A DNA stretch of 64,000 nt. Source: Idiomarina aquatica (lineage in GTDB: Bacteria > Pseudomonadota > Gammaproteobacteria > Enterobacterales > Alteromonadaceae). The translations under genes were made by a program, and so were the position numbers. The stretch spans positions 186,001 to 250,000 of the forward strand of contig NZ_PIPS01000002.1 of the NCBI RefSeq assembly GCF_003987185.1, read 5' to 3'. Position 1 is the first letter of the stretch, and every line of letters starts with the position of its first letter. Below are positions 46,001 through 55,099 of this stretch, one piece after another. Under the pieces are notes generated by a model. That model made no database searches. It was not told where the DNA came from and saw nothing but the letters and a program-made list of their open reading frames with translations.

Positions 46001-46486
46001 GTTGACGGAGCGGTAACCAGCCTGTTCGAGTTCGGTACGGAGCGCCAGATGATCCAATTGCTGACCTACCCGGAAAGACATCGCCTGGCTTTTTACAAAA
46101 TGAGTGGGGGCAATACGCTGCATCAGCGTATTGACGCTGACAATCAGTGCCCCGCGTTTGGCACTTGGCAATCGCGCCAGTACGCTCAAACGCTCAGAGA
46201 TGATGTCCTGATGCGGTGAAAAGCTGTCATAGGGTAGCGTTTCCCAGTCGGGAAACAAGGTAATGTCGTCATGATACTCAGTGTGTTCGCCGGCAAAGTA
46301 GCGAACTTCTTGCTCCAGCCTATGCGCTTGATTGGCGTCGGCAGTAACGATTAACACTCGGCCGGGCGTGCGATCGATAAGTTTTGCCAAGGCCAGGGCT
46401 TCGGCACTACCACGCAGATTAACCCAACTGATGTCACGTTCACTTGTGGTCGGGAACGGAGGTTGTAAAACAGATACTTCAGCCAT
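43001..46486 (-). CDS. mfd: transcription-repair coupling factor
   Basis: A 1161-aa DNA translocase that displaces RNA polymerase stalled at DNA lesions and recruits UvrA. The N-terminal UvrB-like module (SVLARLPSAKRGALIVSVNT), the RNA-polymerase-interacting domain (GQPVVHIEHGVGRYQGL), the RecG-like helicase with Walker A GDVGFGKTEVAMRAA, DEEHRFG (Walker B), TLTATPIPRTLN and the later motifs TTIIETGIDVPSANTI and HQLRGRVGRS are clear. The TRCF domain ends the protein. ATG 46486 (MAEVSVLQPP) is preferred over the six-codon-longer form. A PilZ gene lies 96 nt upstream on the same strand. Confidence 0.95.
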   Translation of the reverse strand: MAEVSVLQPPFPTTSERDISWVNLRGSAEALALAKLIDRTPGRVLIVTADANQAHRLEQEVRYFAGEHTEYHDDITLFPDWETLPYDSFSPHQDIISERLSVLARLPSAKRGALIVSVNTLMQRIAPTHFVKSQAMSFRVGQQLDHLALRTELEQAGYRSVNQVMEHGEFSARGSILDLFPMGSNSPYRLDFFDDELDSIRPFDPETQLSQDPVEEIRLLPAHEFPLTKAGIDRFRAQFRERFDITTERDSVYQQVSKSQLPGGIEYYLPLFFEQTATLFDYLPDDTVLVSFGDIQGALERLWTDINHRYEQRRHDTLRPLLHPNELFLPANEIHSGFKQLRRIRTAIPADKPTPGAVTFDTEIVTDIAADHHSKNPFAKLARRIDEALSNGERVLFSAESAGRKETLRELTARLGWQLTPVRSLDDFLNRSEPLGLLVSPVVNSFHLLNEKLWFITETELFGNKVAQRRRREQKATVSPDTLIRNLAELQIGQPVVHIEHGVGRYQGLTTLDAGNVTTEFVTIEYAGGSKLYVPVASLDVLSRYSGGEDNHAPLHKLGNDTWEKAKKRAAEKIRDVAAELLDVYARREAKPGYPFTIVEEDYQRFADGFPFEETIDQQQAIAAVTADMRAPRAMDRLVCGDVGFGKTEVAMRAAFIAVNDGKQVMVLVPTTLLAQQHYENFKDRFADWPVRVEVLSRFKTAKQSKQILQDLENGQVDIIIGTHKLLQENIKCNDLGLLIVDEEHRFGVRQKETIKRMRADVDILTLTATPIPRTLNMAMNNIRDLSIIATPPAKRLAVKTFVRQYDDATVREAILREILRGGQVYFLHNNVDTIEKTARDIEQLVPEARITVAHGQMRERELERIMSDFYHQRFNVLVCTTIIETGIDVPSANTIIMDRADHLGLAQMHQLRGRVGRSHHQAYAYLLTPHPKRMTKDALKRLEAIAQLEDLGAGFMLATHDLEIRGAGELLGDEQSGQIESIGFSLYMDMLEQAVQALKDGKEPSLEGLTRSRAEVDLRIPALLPDDYIPDINNRLSLYKRIASSDSEQQLQDIQVELIDRFGLLPDAAKNLIRQTALRNQAERLGIRKIDMGNQGGVLEFADDTKVKPEAIIRLMQTAPSHYKLDGPNRLRISQSLEDTQSRLKLIESLLTDFSQELTE

Positions 46487-46582
46487 GAGGATCCAACTAC
46501 CCATTAAAAGACGTGGGCATTATACCGATTTGGCAACGGATTTGGATGACTTATGCGGTTAATCTTGTGCGCTTTTATCCGT

Positions 46583-47206
46583 TTATGCGTCGTCTGTGGT
46601 TGGCTTTGACTGCTGTTGGCGTTGTTGCGCCCGGCGCTTTAATTGGCGGCTTTGCGCATGCAAGCTGGCACGGATGAGGTGTTCCTGATCCTGTTCAAGA
46701 ATTTGCGCAAATGCCAGGGTCAGTATCTGTTGCTGACGTTCGTCATCATAATCACAGCTGTCGCAGCGCAAATAACAGTAAACCGCCAGTGATTCTTCCT
46801 TAAAAAATAATTTCGCCCGAAATAACTGGCCGGCCTCAAAGGGTCGGTTTGATAGCACGCGTAAGCCGCCACCGCCATATTCAATACCATCATAACGTTG
46901 CTGCGGGTCGTCTTCATAACGCAATAGGTAACCGAGCATCATCACCATACGTTGGTTCATCTGCTCAAGTAATGTCACCAGAACCGGCGAATGCTGGCTG
47001 TCCATCTTTAATTTTTGCAGCAGATCCTGGTCGCTGCCGACCATGTTCGACGCGACTTTGAAGAGTTCCGGCATTTCCTGCTCGAAATCAAACCGGTCGG
47101 GCACCTCAAAATCGTCAGCAAGCACTTCCAGATTAACCGGAAATTGCTCAGCAACGGTAAAGAAATCGCCGATTTGTTGTGTCTGAGATATTGGGGAATC
47201 CGCCAT
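46583..47206 (-). CDS. PilZ-domain protein
   Basis: A 207-aa protein. Residues about 1-100 are helical and acidic (DFEQEMPELFKVASNMV), then a beta-rich PilZ-like domain (about 105-175; YGGGGLRVLSNRPFEAGQLF, FFKEESLAVYCYLRC) and a Gln/Arg-rich basic tail. The usual RxxxR motif is not clear, so c-di-GMP binding is uncertain. It precedes mfd on the same strand and is divergent from lolC. Role unknown. Confidence 0.65.
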   Translation of the reverse strand: MADSPISQTQQIGDFFTVAEQFPVNLEVLADDFEVPDRFDFEQEMPELFKVASNMVGSDQDLLQKLKMDSQHSPVLVTLLEQMNQRMVMMLGYLLRYEDDPQQRYDGIEYGGGGLRVLSNRPFEAGQLFRAKLFFKEESLAVYCYLRCDSCDYDDERQQQILTLAFAQILEQDQEHLIRASLHAQSRQLKRRAQQRQQQSKPTTDDA

Positions 47207-47290
47207 ATTCCGCCCTTTTAGTTGTCAGGCCTGTCACAACTCATTATCCTTGCTCGTTATTAATTAGCAACATTAATTTTTGAGAGGGTA

Positions 47291-48517
47291 ATGTTTCAAC
47301 CCGTTACGCTGTTCATTGCCATACGTTATGGCCGTGCACAAAAAAGTTCTGCCTTCACGCGTTTCATTAATCGGTTCGCGTTGGGCGGTATCGCGCTGGG
47401 AATCATGGCATTGATCGTGGTGATGTCGGTGATGAATGGCTTTGAGCACGAACTGAAACAACGCATTCTTGGTGCTGTGCCCCAGGTGACGCTGACCGCG
47501 AAGCAACCACTCAGCGACTGGCAACAGCAGTTGATGGAACTGCCCGAGCATCCGGCAGTCGCATCTACACTGCCGTTAGTGCAAAGCCAAGCGGTTATTC
47601 AGGGACGTGACGAAATGGTGGTGGCGATGGCGCGTGGTCGGGTTAGCCATGATAGCAGTGATGGTTTACCGCCACGTTTGCGTGATGCCTTGCGGGTTGG
47701 CCAATGGCAGCTACTTAATGAGGGTACGTTTCGGGTGATACTGGGGCAGGCTGTCGCGCAGCGGCTCGGCGTTACGGTGGGCGACTCGGTGCGAATGATT
47801 ACTGCGGCGGGCGCGGTCTATACGCCCTTTGGCATGGTACCGGCGCAGCGACGCTTTGACGTGGTGGGGATTTTTGCGCTGGAATCGGAAATTGACAGCG
47901 GCCTGGTTGTTACCGCCGCAGCGGATCTCAATCGATTGATGCGGCAGCCGGCGGCATCCATTCAGGGGTTCCAGTTGCAATTGACCGATGCCTTTGACGC
48001 ACCGCGGGTAGCGGCAGCCTATCGTGAGCAAACCGATTATCAGGTGGACGACTGGCGGCAGCAATTTGGTCAACTGTTTAATGCGGTAGCGATGGAAAAA
48101 CGCATGATGTGGCTAATGCTGGCGCTGATCATTGCGGTGGCCGCCTTTAATACCCTGTCGGCACTGGTAATGGTGATTAATGAGAAGCGTCATGATATTG
48201 CCATTTTGCAAACCATCGGCCTGACGCAGCCGCAAATCCGCAGAGTGTTCTTATTACAGGGCAGCTATAACGGCATTATCGGCACGGCTGTCGGGGTGTT
48301 GGCGGGATTGCTGATCAGTCTCTTTTTGAACCCGTTGTTATCCCTGTTGGGAGTCAATCTGATGGCGATAAGTCCGGCTGGGCTGCCGGTGTTGATCGAC
48401 GCTGGGCAGGTGATTATGGTTGCTCTTGCATCACTGATATTGTGCCTGGTCGCCACCGTATATCCCGCCCTAATGGCAGCAAAAACACAACCTTCGGAGG
48501 CCTTACGTTATGACTAA
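47291..48517 (+). CDS. lolC: lipoprotein-releasing system permease LolC
   Basis: A 408-aa inner-membrane subunit of the LolCDE ABC transporter, which extracts lipoproteins from the inner membrane and hands them to LolA. It has the four-helix MacB/LolC topology: one N-terminal helix (NRFALGGIALGIMALIVVMSVMNGF), a large periplasmic domain and three C-terminal helices (MMWLMLALIIAVAAFNTLSA). It belongs to LolC and not LolE by its order in the operon and its pairing with a distinct second subunit. It overlaps lolD by eight bases. A near-palindrome (AGTTGT...ACAACT, 47220-47241) lies upstream. Confidence 0.92.
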   Translation: MFQPVTLFIAIRYGRAQKSSAFTRFINRFALGGIALGIMALIVVMSVMNGFEHELKQRILGAVPQVTLTAKQPLSDWQQQLMELPEHPAVASTLPLVQSQAVIQGRDEMVVAMARGRVSHDSSDGLPPRLRDALRVGQWQLLNEGTFRVILGQAVAQRLGVTVGDSVRMITAAGAVYTPFGMVPAQRRFDVVGIFALESEIDSGLVVTAAADLNRLMRQPAASIQGFQLQLTDAFDAPRVAAAYREQTDYQVDDWRQQFGQLFNAVAMEKRMMWLMLALIIAVAAFNTLSALVMVINEKRHDIAILQTIGLTQPQIRRVFLLQGSYNGIIGTAVGVLAGLLISLFLNPLLSLLGVNLMAISPAGLPVLIDAGQVIMVALASLILCLVATVYPALMAAKTQPSEALRYD

Positions 48518-49202
48518 GCCATTGTTGCAGGGGCAGCAGCTCAGTAAAGTGTACGATGATGGCAGTGGCCAGGTTACCGTGCTCGATGCCGTAGATTTTA
48601 GCGTGGCACCCGCGGAAATGGTGGCTATTGTCGGCGCGTCCGGTTCGGGTAAAAGTACGTTAATGCATTTACTTGCGGGGCTGGATCGGCCAACCCAGGG
48701 CAAGGTGTTGTTTAACGGTGAAGATATTACCGGTTGGTCAGCGAGCAAACTGGCACAATGGCGCAATCAAAACCTTGGTTTTGTCTATCAATTCCACCAT
48801 TTGTTACCCGAATTCAATGCGTTAGAAAATGTGGCGATGCCGTTACTGATTAGCGGTTGTGATAAAGCCACTGCCAGCCGCCGTGCAACCGAGCTGTTGC
48901 GGCGGGTTGGGCTGGAACAGCGTATGCACCATCGTCCGGCACAACTGTCCGGTGGCGAACGTCAGCGGGTTGCTATTGCCCGAGCTTTCGCTAACCAGCC
49001 CAAATTGATCATAGCCGATGAGCCAACAGGGAATCTCGATGGCGAAACCGCCGAATCCGTTTATCAGCTAATGCTGGAACTGAACCGCGAACAACAAACC
49101 GCTTTTATTATTGTCACCCATGACGAACATTTGGCGGCTCAGTTGCAACGAACCGAGCGACTGCAACGGGGACATTTGCAGGGGAGTAGCGGCTCGTGTT
49201 GA
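48510..49202 (+). CDS. lolD: lipoprotein-releasing ATPase LolD
   Basis: A 230-aa ABC ATPase. Walker A is GASGSGKST, the signature LSGGERQR, and Walker B LIIADEPTGNLD, followed by ITHDEHLA-type H-loop (VTHDEHLAAQ). QFHHLLPEFNALENVAMPLL is the Q-loop region typical of LolD. It energises LolC/LolE. It overlaps lolC and lolE at either end, so the three are tightly coupled. Confidence 0.95.
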   Translation: MTKPLLQGQQLSKVYDDGSGQVTVLDAVDFSVAPAEMVAIVGASGSGKSTLMHLLAGLDRPTQGKVLFNGEDITGWSASKLAQWRNQNLGFVYQFHHLLPEFNALENVAMPLLISGCDKATASRRATELLRRVGLEQRMHHRPAQLSGGERQRVAIARAFANQPKLIIADEPTGNLDGETAESVYQLMLELNREQQTAFIIVTHDEHLAAQLQRTERLQRGHLQGSSGSC

Positions 49203-50425
49203 CCTGGAGTATTGCCAGACGATTTCGCCGGCAACGTGGTCACACCGGCTTCTTGAGCTTTATTTCGGCGTCATCGACGTTGGGTATCGTATTGGGGTGC
49301 GCGGTATTGATCGTGGCACTGTCGATGATGAACGGCTTTCAGGGAGCGTTGCAAAATCAGTTGTTGCGCGTGGTTCCCCATGTTGAGTATCAGCGGGTTG
49401 ACGGAACCTTCGATGATTGGCAGGCGATTGCAGAAATTGCCTATCGAGATGAAGCCGTTAGCTCTGTGCGGCCGGTGATAAAGCAAACGGCAATGGTGCA
49501 GGCCGGCGCTGAATTCAAAGGCGTGCTGCTACAGGGGATTGCCACGCAGGCTGACGGTCATGACGTGTTTGATTTTATCGCCGCCGATGCGTTGCAGCAA
49601 TTACAGCAGGGCAGTAACACCGTAGTGCTTGGTGCCGGTTTGGCAGAAGACTTGGCGGTAACGGTTGGTGATACGGTTACGCTGTTGATTGCCGAACGGG
49701 GTGAGGATGCCTTTCAGGCACCTAAGCGGCATCGTCTGAAGGTCGTCGGATTATTTGAATTTGGTGGTGAAATTGATCACCAGAACGCTTACACGTCGTT
49801 GGCTACGGCGCGCGCATTGGCCGGCATCGAAAGTGGCGTAACCGGTATCCAACTGAGTGTTCGCAATGTTTTTAGCGCGGATGCAGTGGCACAACGAGTC
49901 GGTAATCAACTGCCAAGTCTGGTTTATGTTAACCACTGGATGCGCACCCACGGGCATTTGTACCGCGATATTGAGTTGGTGCGTACGGTGATCTATCTGG
50001 TGTTAGTCCTGGTTATGGCGGTGGCCTGTTTCAACATTGTCTCGACGCTGGTGTTGACGGTGACAAAAAAGCAGGCACAGATCGCAATGCTGAAAACCAT
50101 GGGCTTGGCGGACTGGAAGATCATCCTGGTGTTCGTTTGGCAAGGTCTGCAAAACGGCTTATTAGGTGTCTTTTGGGGCGCGCTTGCCGGCATGGGCTTA
50201 GCGTGGTTGCTGCCGGATGCCATAGCGGCGCTGGAGGCGTTGTTTGCCGTGCAGGTACTTAATGACGATATCTACTTTGTCAGCCGTATTCCCTCGACCT
50301 TACGTTGGCAGGACGTGACCCTTGTGTGTTCGGTCGCCTTGAGCATGAGTTTATTGGCCACACTTTATCCGGCGTGGCGGGCGACCCGGGTTGAACCGGC
50401 GCGTGCATTGCACGGCTCGCACTAG
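49196..50425 (+). CDS. lolE: lipoprotein-releasing system permease LolE
   Basis: A 409-aa inner-membrane subunit paralogous to LolC, with the same topology: N-terminal helix (SFISASSTLGIVLGCAVLIV), periplasmic domain and three C-terminal helices (IYLVLVLVMAVACFNIVSTL). The presence of two different permeases marks the heterodimeric enterobacterial/alteromonad-type LolCE. GTG 49196 is preceded by GGGGAG at 49181-49186. It ends 7 nt before the convergent DUF2062 gene. Confidence 0.92.
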   Translation: MLTWSIARRFRRQRGHTGFLSFISASSTLGIVLGCAVLIVALSMMNGFQGALQNQLLRVVPHVEYQRVDGTFDDWQAIAEIAYRDEAVSSVRPVIKQTAMVQAGAEFKGVLLQGIATQADGHDVFDFIAADALQQLQQGSNTVVLGAGLAEDLAVTVGDTVTLLIAERGEDAFQAPKRHRLKVVGLFEFGGEIDHQNAYTSLATARALAGIESGVTGIQLSVRNVFSADAVAQRVGNQLPSLVYVNHWMRTHGHLYRDIELVRTVIYLVLVLVMAVACFNIVSTLVLTVTKKQAQIAMLKTMGLADWKIILVFVWQGLQNGLLGVFWGALAGMGLAWLLPDAIAALEALFAVQVLNDDIYFVSRIPSTLRWQDVTLVCSVALSMSLLATLYPAWRATRVEPARALHGSH

Positions 50426-50432
50426 TTGCTGC

Positions 50433-50957
50433 TTATTTGTTGTGGTGGCGTGAACCGGGACGCCGGCGCCAGGCCTTAACCACGGAGCGCCGCCATAAAA
50501 ATCGAATGCCGAGATAGCCGATAATACTGGCCACGGTACCCAGTACCAGGCAACCGGTAATCAATGACGGACCAATGGTTGAAATACTGCTGAACAGCCA
50601 GTCCCAGCTGAGTTCAAAGCTGAACGGCTGTGGCGGCGCCGAGAGCAACCAGTTGCCGACTCGGTAACACAGGTAAAACATGGGGGGCATGGTGATGGGG
50701 TTGGAAACCCAGACTAGTCCAACGGAGAGCGGCAAATTTACCCGAAATGGAATAGCTGCAGCGGCCGCCAGCGCCATCTGAAAAGGAACCGGAATAAAGG
50801 CGGTAAACAGGCCAACAGCGAATGCTCCCGAAGCGGAGCGGCGGTTTAAATGCCAAAGATTTGCGTCGTGCAATAAACTGCCGAACAGCCGTATAAGCCG
50901 AGTTTGCTTAATTTTGTCGTGATCCGGCATCAACTTTTTAATGACACGTCGCGCCAT
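50433..50957 (-). CDS. DUF2062 membrane protein
   Basis: A 174-aa inner-membrane protein with a basic N-terminus, two to three hydrophobic segments (GAFAVGLFTAFIPVPFQMALA, SNPITMPPMFYLCYRVG, ISTIGPSLITGCLVLGTVAS) and a very basic tail. The PVPFQM and WVSNPITMPPMF motifs identify DUF2062. Function unknown. I used ATG 50957 because AGGT precedes it and the family begins here. It is divergent from comEC. Confidence 0.82.
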   Translation of the reverse strand: MARRVIKKLMPDHDKIKQTRLIRLFGSLLHDANLWHLNRRSASGAFAVGLFTAFIPVPFQMALAAAAAIPFRVNLPLSVGLVWVSNPITMPPMFYLCYRVGNWLLSAPPQPFSFELSWDWLFSSISTIGPSLITGCLVLGTVASIIGYLGIRFLWRRSVVKAWRRRPGSRHHNK

Positions 50958-51001
50958 AAAACTACCTGCTAATTGATTATGACCCCTGGTCAGGAGCAAC
51001 G

Positions 51002-53293
51002 ATGGACCGTTGTTTACTCTCTTTTATTGTGGGAATCGGTATCAGTTTGTTGCTACCGATCACCAACGACAACCTGATCCTATTGAGCATCAGTGCCTGG
51101 GCCGTGCTGGTCGGCTATTGGGTACCGCGAGCGCGAGCCGTTGCTACCGCTGTTGTGGCGATATTTTGCGGGATTAGCGTGACAACTGCAACACTAAATT
51201 GGCAGGCAACACAGGCTGAGCGACTGCTCAACTCAGGCACCAAGCAATGGCTTGATGTTACCGTGGTTGAAATTCCACAGGTTTTCTCCCACCACACGCG
51301 TTTTATTGCATCCATCGAAGTACCGCAGAACGGATTTTTCCCCGCCGTGCTGGCACAACCTAAACTGCAATTGTCCTGGTATGGCGATGATGCTGAACAG
51401 ATACAACTTGGACAGCGCTGGCGGGCTGAAGTTGCACTGAAGGGGTTTCGCAACTACTGGAACGAGGGCAGTCGTGATTATCTTGCGACCATGCAACGGC
51501 GGGGCATTGTCGCCCGGGCAACGGTCAGTCAAGGTCACTTATTGGCTGAAAAAAACGGTTTACGGGCGCGGTTGGTGCGGGTGTTTGAACAGCGCGACGA
51601 TGGTCATCAGGGCATACTGGCGGCACTGGGCATCGGTGTGCGAGAGTTGCTCAGTGCCGAACAACAGCGTGATTGGCAGCACAATGGTCTCACCCATGCG
51701 TTGGCGATATCGGGGTTGCATTTAAGCCTGGTTGGCTGGGCCGGATTGATGATTGGTCGGGTATTGGTGGCAAGGTTGTTGGGTCAACGTTGCTCAAATG
51801 CGGGCCTAGAGCAGCGAAGCATTCACCCGTTAAGTTTGTTGGTGGCGTTAAGTATCGCGTTCGGGTATGCCTGGCTCGCCGATTTTTCGATAGCGACCCT
51901 GCGTGCCTTAATTATGTTCGCTGTTATTGTTGTGCATCGCGTGTTGGCGTTGAATGTCAGCGCCTGGCAACTGCTATTACGCACCGTTGCGGTGTTGCTG
52001 TTGCTCGACCCGCTGGCGTTATTGGATGCGGGATTCTGGCTGTCAGTGACAGCACTAGTGACCATCTTCACGACCTTATGGCGCTGGCGTAGCAAAGGTG
52101 CTGTCGGCAAGTGGCAAGGGTTGCTCAGGCTACAGGGTATGTTTTTGGCGGTGATGGCGCCGTTGTCGTTGCATTGGTTTGGCGGTGTGTCAGTCATAGC
52201 CCCGGCGATTAATGTGCTGGTACTGCCGGTCATCAGTCTGTGGTTGCTACCGCTGACCTTATTGGGTGTGGTGGCCGAACTGAGCTACGCACATACTTTT
52301 GCTGATAACCTTTGGTATCTGGCCGCGTTGCCCATGCATGTTATCGCGCCGTTTTTGAGCTGGACAGCTGAGTTTTCCTGGAGTTGGTGGCAGCCGCCCT
52401 TCAAGTTGCCATTGACGGCGTTATTGGCCGTGATGCTGGTAGTGTTGTTACCGCTCTCGCAGCGACTGTTGAAAGCGGTTTTGTTATTGACGGTGCCGCT
52501 GGCGCTCAGTGCCTGGCAGGTCAGCCGGCCGCGCGCGGATGATCTTTACCTGCACGTGCTTGATGTCGGGCAGTCGCAAGCGTTGGTGATCGAACGTGCT
52601 GGCCGCGCCTGGTTGGTGGATACCGCGATGGGCTATGATTCCGGCTACAATCTGGCGGCAACGGTGATTGAACCCTTCCTACAAAGCCGGCAACTGCAAC
52701 TTGAAGCCGTGTGGGTGAGTCACCGCGATCGCGATCACAGCGGCGGGGTAAGCTATCTGCAACGAAAATACCCGCACATCAGTTGGTTTGGTGCGTTGAC
52801 GCCGACACCCTGTGAGGAGGGTATGGAAGGGCGCTGGAACCAGATAAACTGGAAGGTATTATGGCCACCGCGAGTGGCACCACAACATACCAGTAGCAAC
52901 AATGCGTCGTGTGTACTGTGGTTCCAATACGGTCAATTCACGTTTTTATTGCCTGGCGACATTGAATTCGGTGCTGAGCGCCACATCGCCGAGGCAAACG
53001 GCTTTCGACCGGCCGACGTTATGGTTGCACCCCACCATGGCAGTAAAACATCCAGTGGTTGGTTGATGTTGAAGCAGGTGCGGCCGTCATTGATTCTGAT
53101 CAGCAATGGTGAGCATAAAGGGTTTAACTTTCCGCACCGTTACACAACGCAACGCTATCGGCATCTGCAGCGGCGCTGGTTTAATACTAAGGATCACGGT
53201 CAACTGTCGGTGGTCAGTGACGGCCAAGGCTGGCAACTGCTGTTACCTATGGCGCAAAAGCGACTGCGTAAACTCTATCATTTGGGTGACTAG
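51002..53293 (+). CDS. comEC: DNA internalization competence protein ComEC/Rec2
   Basis: A 763-aa polytopic membrane protein that forms the inner-membrane channel for transformation DNA. The N-terminal OB-like domain (about 60-180), the Competence domain (HNGLTHALAISGLHLSLVGWAG), a run of membrane helices and a C-terminal metallo-beta-lactamase domain are present: DVGQSQALVIERAG, VSHRDRDHSGG, and APHHGSKTSSG supply the metal ligands. It implies natural transformation ability, if pilus and other genes are present elsewhere. It lies upstream of msbA by 58 nt. Confidence 0.93.
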   Translation: MDRCLLSFIVGIGISLLLPITNDNLILLSISAWAVLVGYWVPRARAVATAVVAIFCGISVTTATLNWQATQAERLLNSGTKQWLDVTVVEIPQVFSHHTRFIASIEVPQNGFFPAVLAQPKLQLSWYGDDAEQIQLGQRWRAEVALKGFRNYWNEGSRDYLATMQRRGIVARATVSQGHLLAEKNGLRARLVRVFEQRDDGHQGILAALGIGVRELLSAEQQRDWQHNGLTHALAISGLHLSLVGWAGLMIGRVLVARLLGQRCSNAGLEQRSIHPLSLLVALSIAFGYAWLADFSIATLRALIMFAVIVVHRVLALNVSAWQLLLRTVAVLLLLDPLALLDAGFWLSVTALVTIFTTLWRWRSKGAVGKWQGLLRLQGMFLAVMAPLSLHWFGGVSVIAPAINVLVLPVISLWLLPLTLLGVVAELSYAHTFADNLWYLAALPMHVIAPFLSWTAEFSWSWWQPPFKLPLTALLAVMLVVLLPLSQRLLKAVLLLTVPLALSAWQVSRPRADDLYLHVLDVGQSQALVIERAGRAWLVDTAMGYDSGYNLAATVIEPFLQSRQLQLEAVWVSHRDRDHSGGVSYLQRKYPHISWFGALTPTPCEEGMEGRWNQINWKVLWPPRVAPQHTSSNNASCVLWFQYGQFTFLLPGDIEFGAERHIAEANGFRPADVMVAPHHGSKTSSGWLMLKQVRPSLILISNGEHKGFNFPHRYTTQRYRHLQRRWFNTKDHGQLSVVSDGQGWQLLLPMAQKRLRKLYHLGD

Positions 53294-53351
53294 CCATACG
53301 CGGTATAAAACAGGTAGAATGCGCGGGTATTTAGCAACTTATCGAGACTGC

Positions 53352-55097
53352 ATGGACTCTCCGAGTTTAAAGAAAAAAACGTTTAGACGTTTACTTGGCT
53401 ACATTAAGCCCTACAAGCTGACCTTCGCTATTGCCATCCTGGGCATGGTGGGTTTTTCCGCAATCGATACCTGGTTCTTTTCGCAAATAGAGACCTTGAT
53501 TGACGATGGTCTCGGCAAGGGCAATTCCCGCATCTTGTTTATCGGTGGCCTGATTGTACCGGTGTTTTTTGTCATACGCGGACTGTTTAATGTTGCCAGT
53601 AATTATTTTCTGAATTACGTTGGTTTTAAAGTGGTCACACGGATGCGTCAACAACTGTTTGACCATTTAATGAAAGTACCGGTGTCGTTTCACGACCAAC
53701 ATTCCACCGGTGAGCTGATCTCGAAAATTACCTATGACACGCAGCAGGTGGCCGAGGCAACCAGTCGTGCAGTGCTGGTCTTAGTGAAAGACGGCGCTTT
53801 TGTTATTGGTCTGCTGGGTTTGATGTTTTACCAAAGTTGGCAGCTATCACTGGTCTTTTTGGTGGTGGGGCCTATCATTGCGAAAATTGTTGGGATTGTG
53901 TCGAAGCGCTTCCGTGTCGTCAGCAGTCGCATTCAGACCGCAATGGGTAATGTTACCACCACCGCAGAGCAAATGATCAATGGCCATAAAGTCGTGGTCA
54001 TGCATGAAGGTCAGAAGGTTGAATCGAAACGCTTCGCGGCGATTAATAACAATACTCGTAACCAGAACATGAAACTGGTTAACACCCGCGCGATAAGTAC
54101 CTCTGTGATTCAGTTTATTGCCTCGCTGAGTTTGTCGATGGTACTGATCCTGGCAAGCTTCCCGGAAATGCTGGAAAAGCTATCGCCGGGCGCCTTTACC
54201 ACGTTATTAACCGCGATGATCATGTTGCTGCGCCCGTTAAAGCAGCTAACCAATATTAACAGTGACTTTCAGCGTGGTATTGCCGCAGCAGCCAGTGTCT
54301 TTTCGGTACTGGACGAGCCGATCGAAGTGGACAAGGGCACCTTACTGGTGGATCGGGCGCGCGGTGACATTAAATTTAATCACGTTACCTTTGCCTATAA
54401 TCAACACGATGAACCCGCGTTACAGGACATCAGCTTCGATCTGCACGAAGGCAAAACCGTTGCTTTGGTAGGGCGCTCGGGCAGCGGTAAGTCGACAATT
54501 TCGAGTTTGTTGACGCGTTTTTACGACATTTCAGACGGTGAAATTCTGCTCGATGGTCGCAACATCCAGGATTACAAATTGAAGTGTTTGCGTCGCCAGT
54601 ATGCGCTGGTTTCGCAGCACGTGACCCTGTTTAACGACACCATCGCGAATAATATTGCCTATGGTGCCGCCGGTGACGTGTCCCGGGAGGACATCATTAA
54701 GGCGGCCGAGCAGGCGTACGTGACCGAATTCACCGATAATATGCCAAATGGCCTGGATACTATCGTGGGTGAAAACGGCGTCATGCTCTCCGGTGGACAA
54801 CGGCAGCGAATCGCGATTGCCCGGGCATTATTGCAGGATGCGCCAATATTGATTCTTGACGAAGCAACCTCAGCGTTGGATACGGAGTCCGAACGGCATA
54901 TTCAGCAAGCGCTCGGAGCGTTGCGCAAAGATCGTACGTCACTGGTGATTGCGCACCGCTTGTCGACCATCGAAAACGCCGATGAAATTCTGGTGATGGA
55001 CAATGGTCGTATTATCGAACGCGGCAATCATCAGCAATTACTGCAGCAAGAAGGCGCTTATTATCAGCTGTACAACCTGCAATTCAGCGGGGTATAG
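53352..55097 (+). CDS. msbA: lipid A export ATP-binding/permease MsbA
   Basis: A 581-aa half-transporter that flips lipid A-core across the inner membrane. The six-helix permease (residues about 20-310) carries the family segment VPVSFHDQHSTGELISKITYD. The ATPase has Walker A GRSGSGKST, Q-loop LVSQHVTLFND, signature LSGGQRQR and Walker B ILILDEATSALD. ATG 53352 matches MsbA starts (MDSPSLKKKTF) and gives the expected length. It is followed after 2 nt by lpxK, the usual pair. Confidence 0.95.
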   Translation: MDSPSLKKKTFRRLLGYIKPYKLTFAIAILGMVGFSAIDTWFFSQIETLIDDGLGKGNSRILFIGGLIVPVFFVIRGLFNVASNYFLNYVGFKVVTRMRQQLFDHLMKVPVSFHDQHSTGELISKITYDTQQVAEATSRAVLVLVKDGAFVIGLLGLMFYQSWQLSLVFLVVGPIIAKIVGIVSKRFRVVSSRIQTAMGNVTTTAEQMINGHKVVVMHEGQKVESKRFAAINNNTRNQNMKLVNTRAISTSVIQFIASLSLSMVLILASFPEMLEKLSPGAFTTLLTAMIMLLRPLKQLTNINSDFQRGIAAAASVFSVLDEPIEVDKGTLLVDRARGDIKFNHVTFAYNQHDEPALQDISFDLHEGKTVALVGRSGSGKSTISSLLTRFYDISDGEILLDGRNIQDYKLKCLRRQYALVSQHVTLFNDTIANNIAYGAAGDVSREDIIKAAEQAYVTEFTDNMPNGLDTIVGENGVMLSGGQRQRIAIARALLQDAPILILDEATSALDTESERHIQQALGALRKDRTSLVIAHRLSTIENADEILVMDNGRIIERGNHQQLLQQEGAYYQLYNLQFSGV

Positions 55098-55099
55098 CC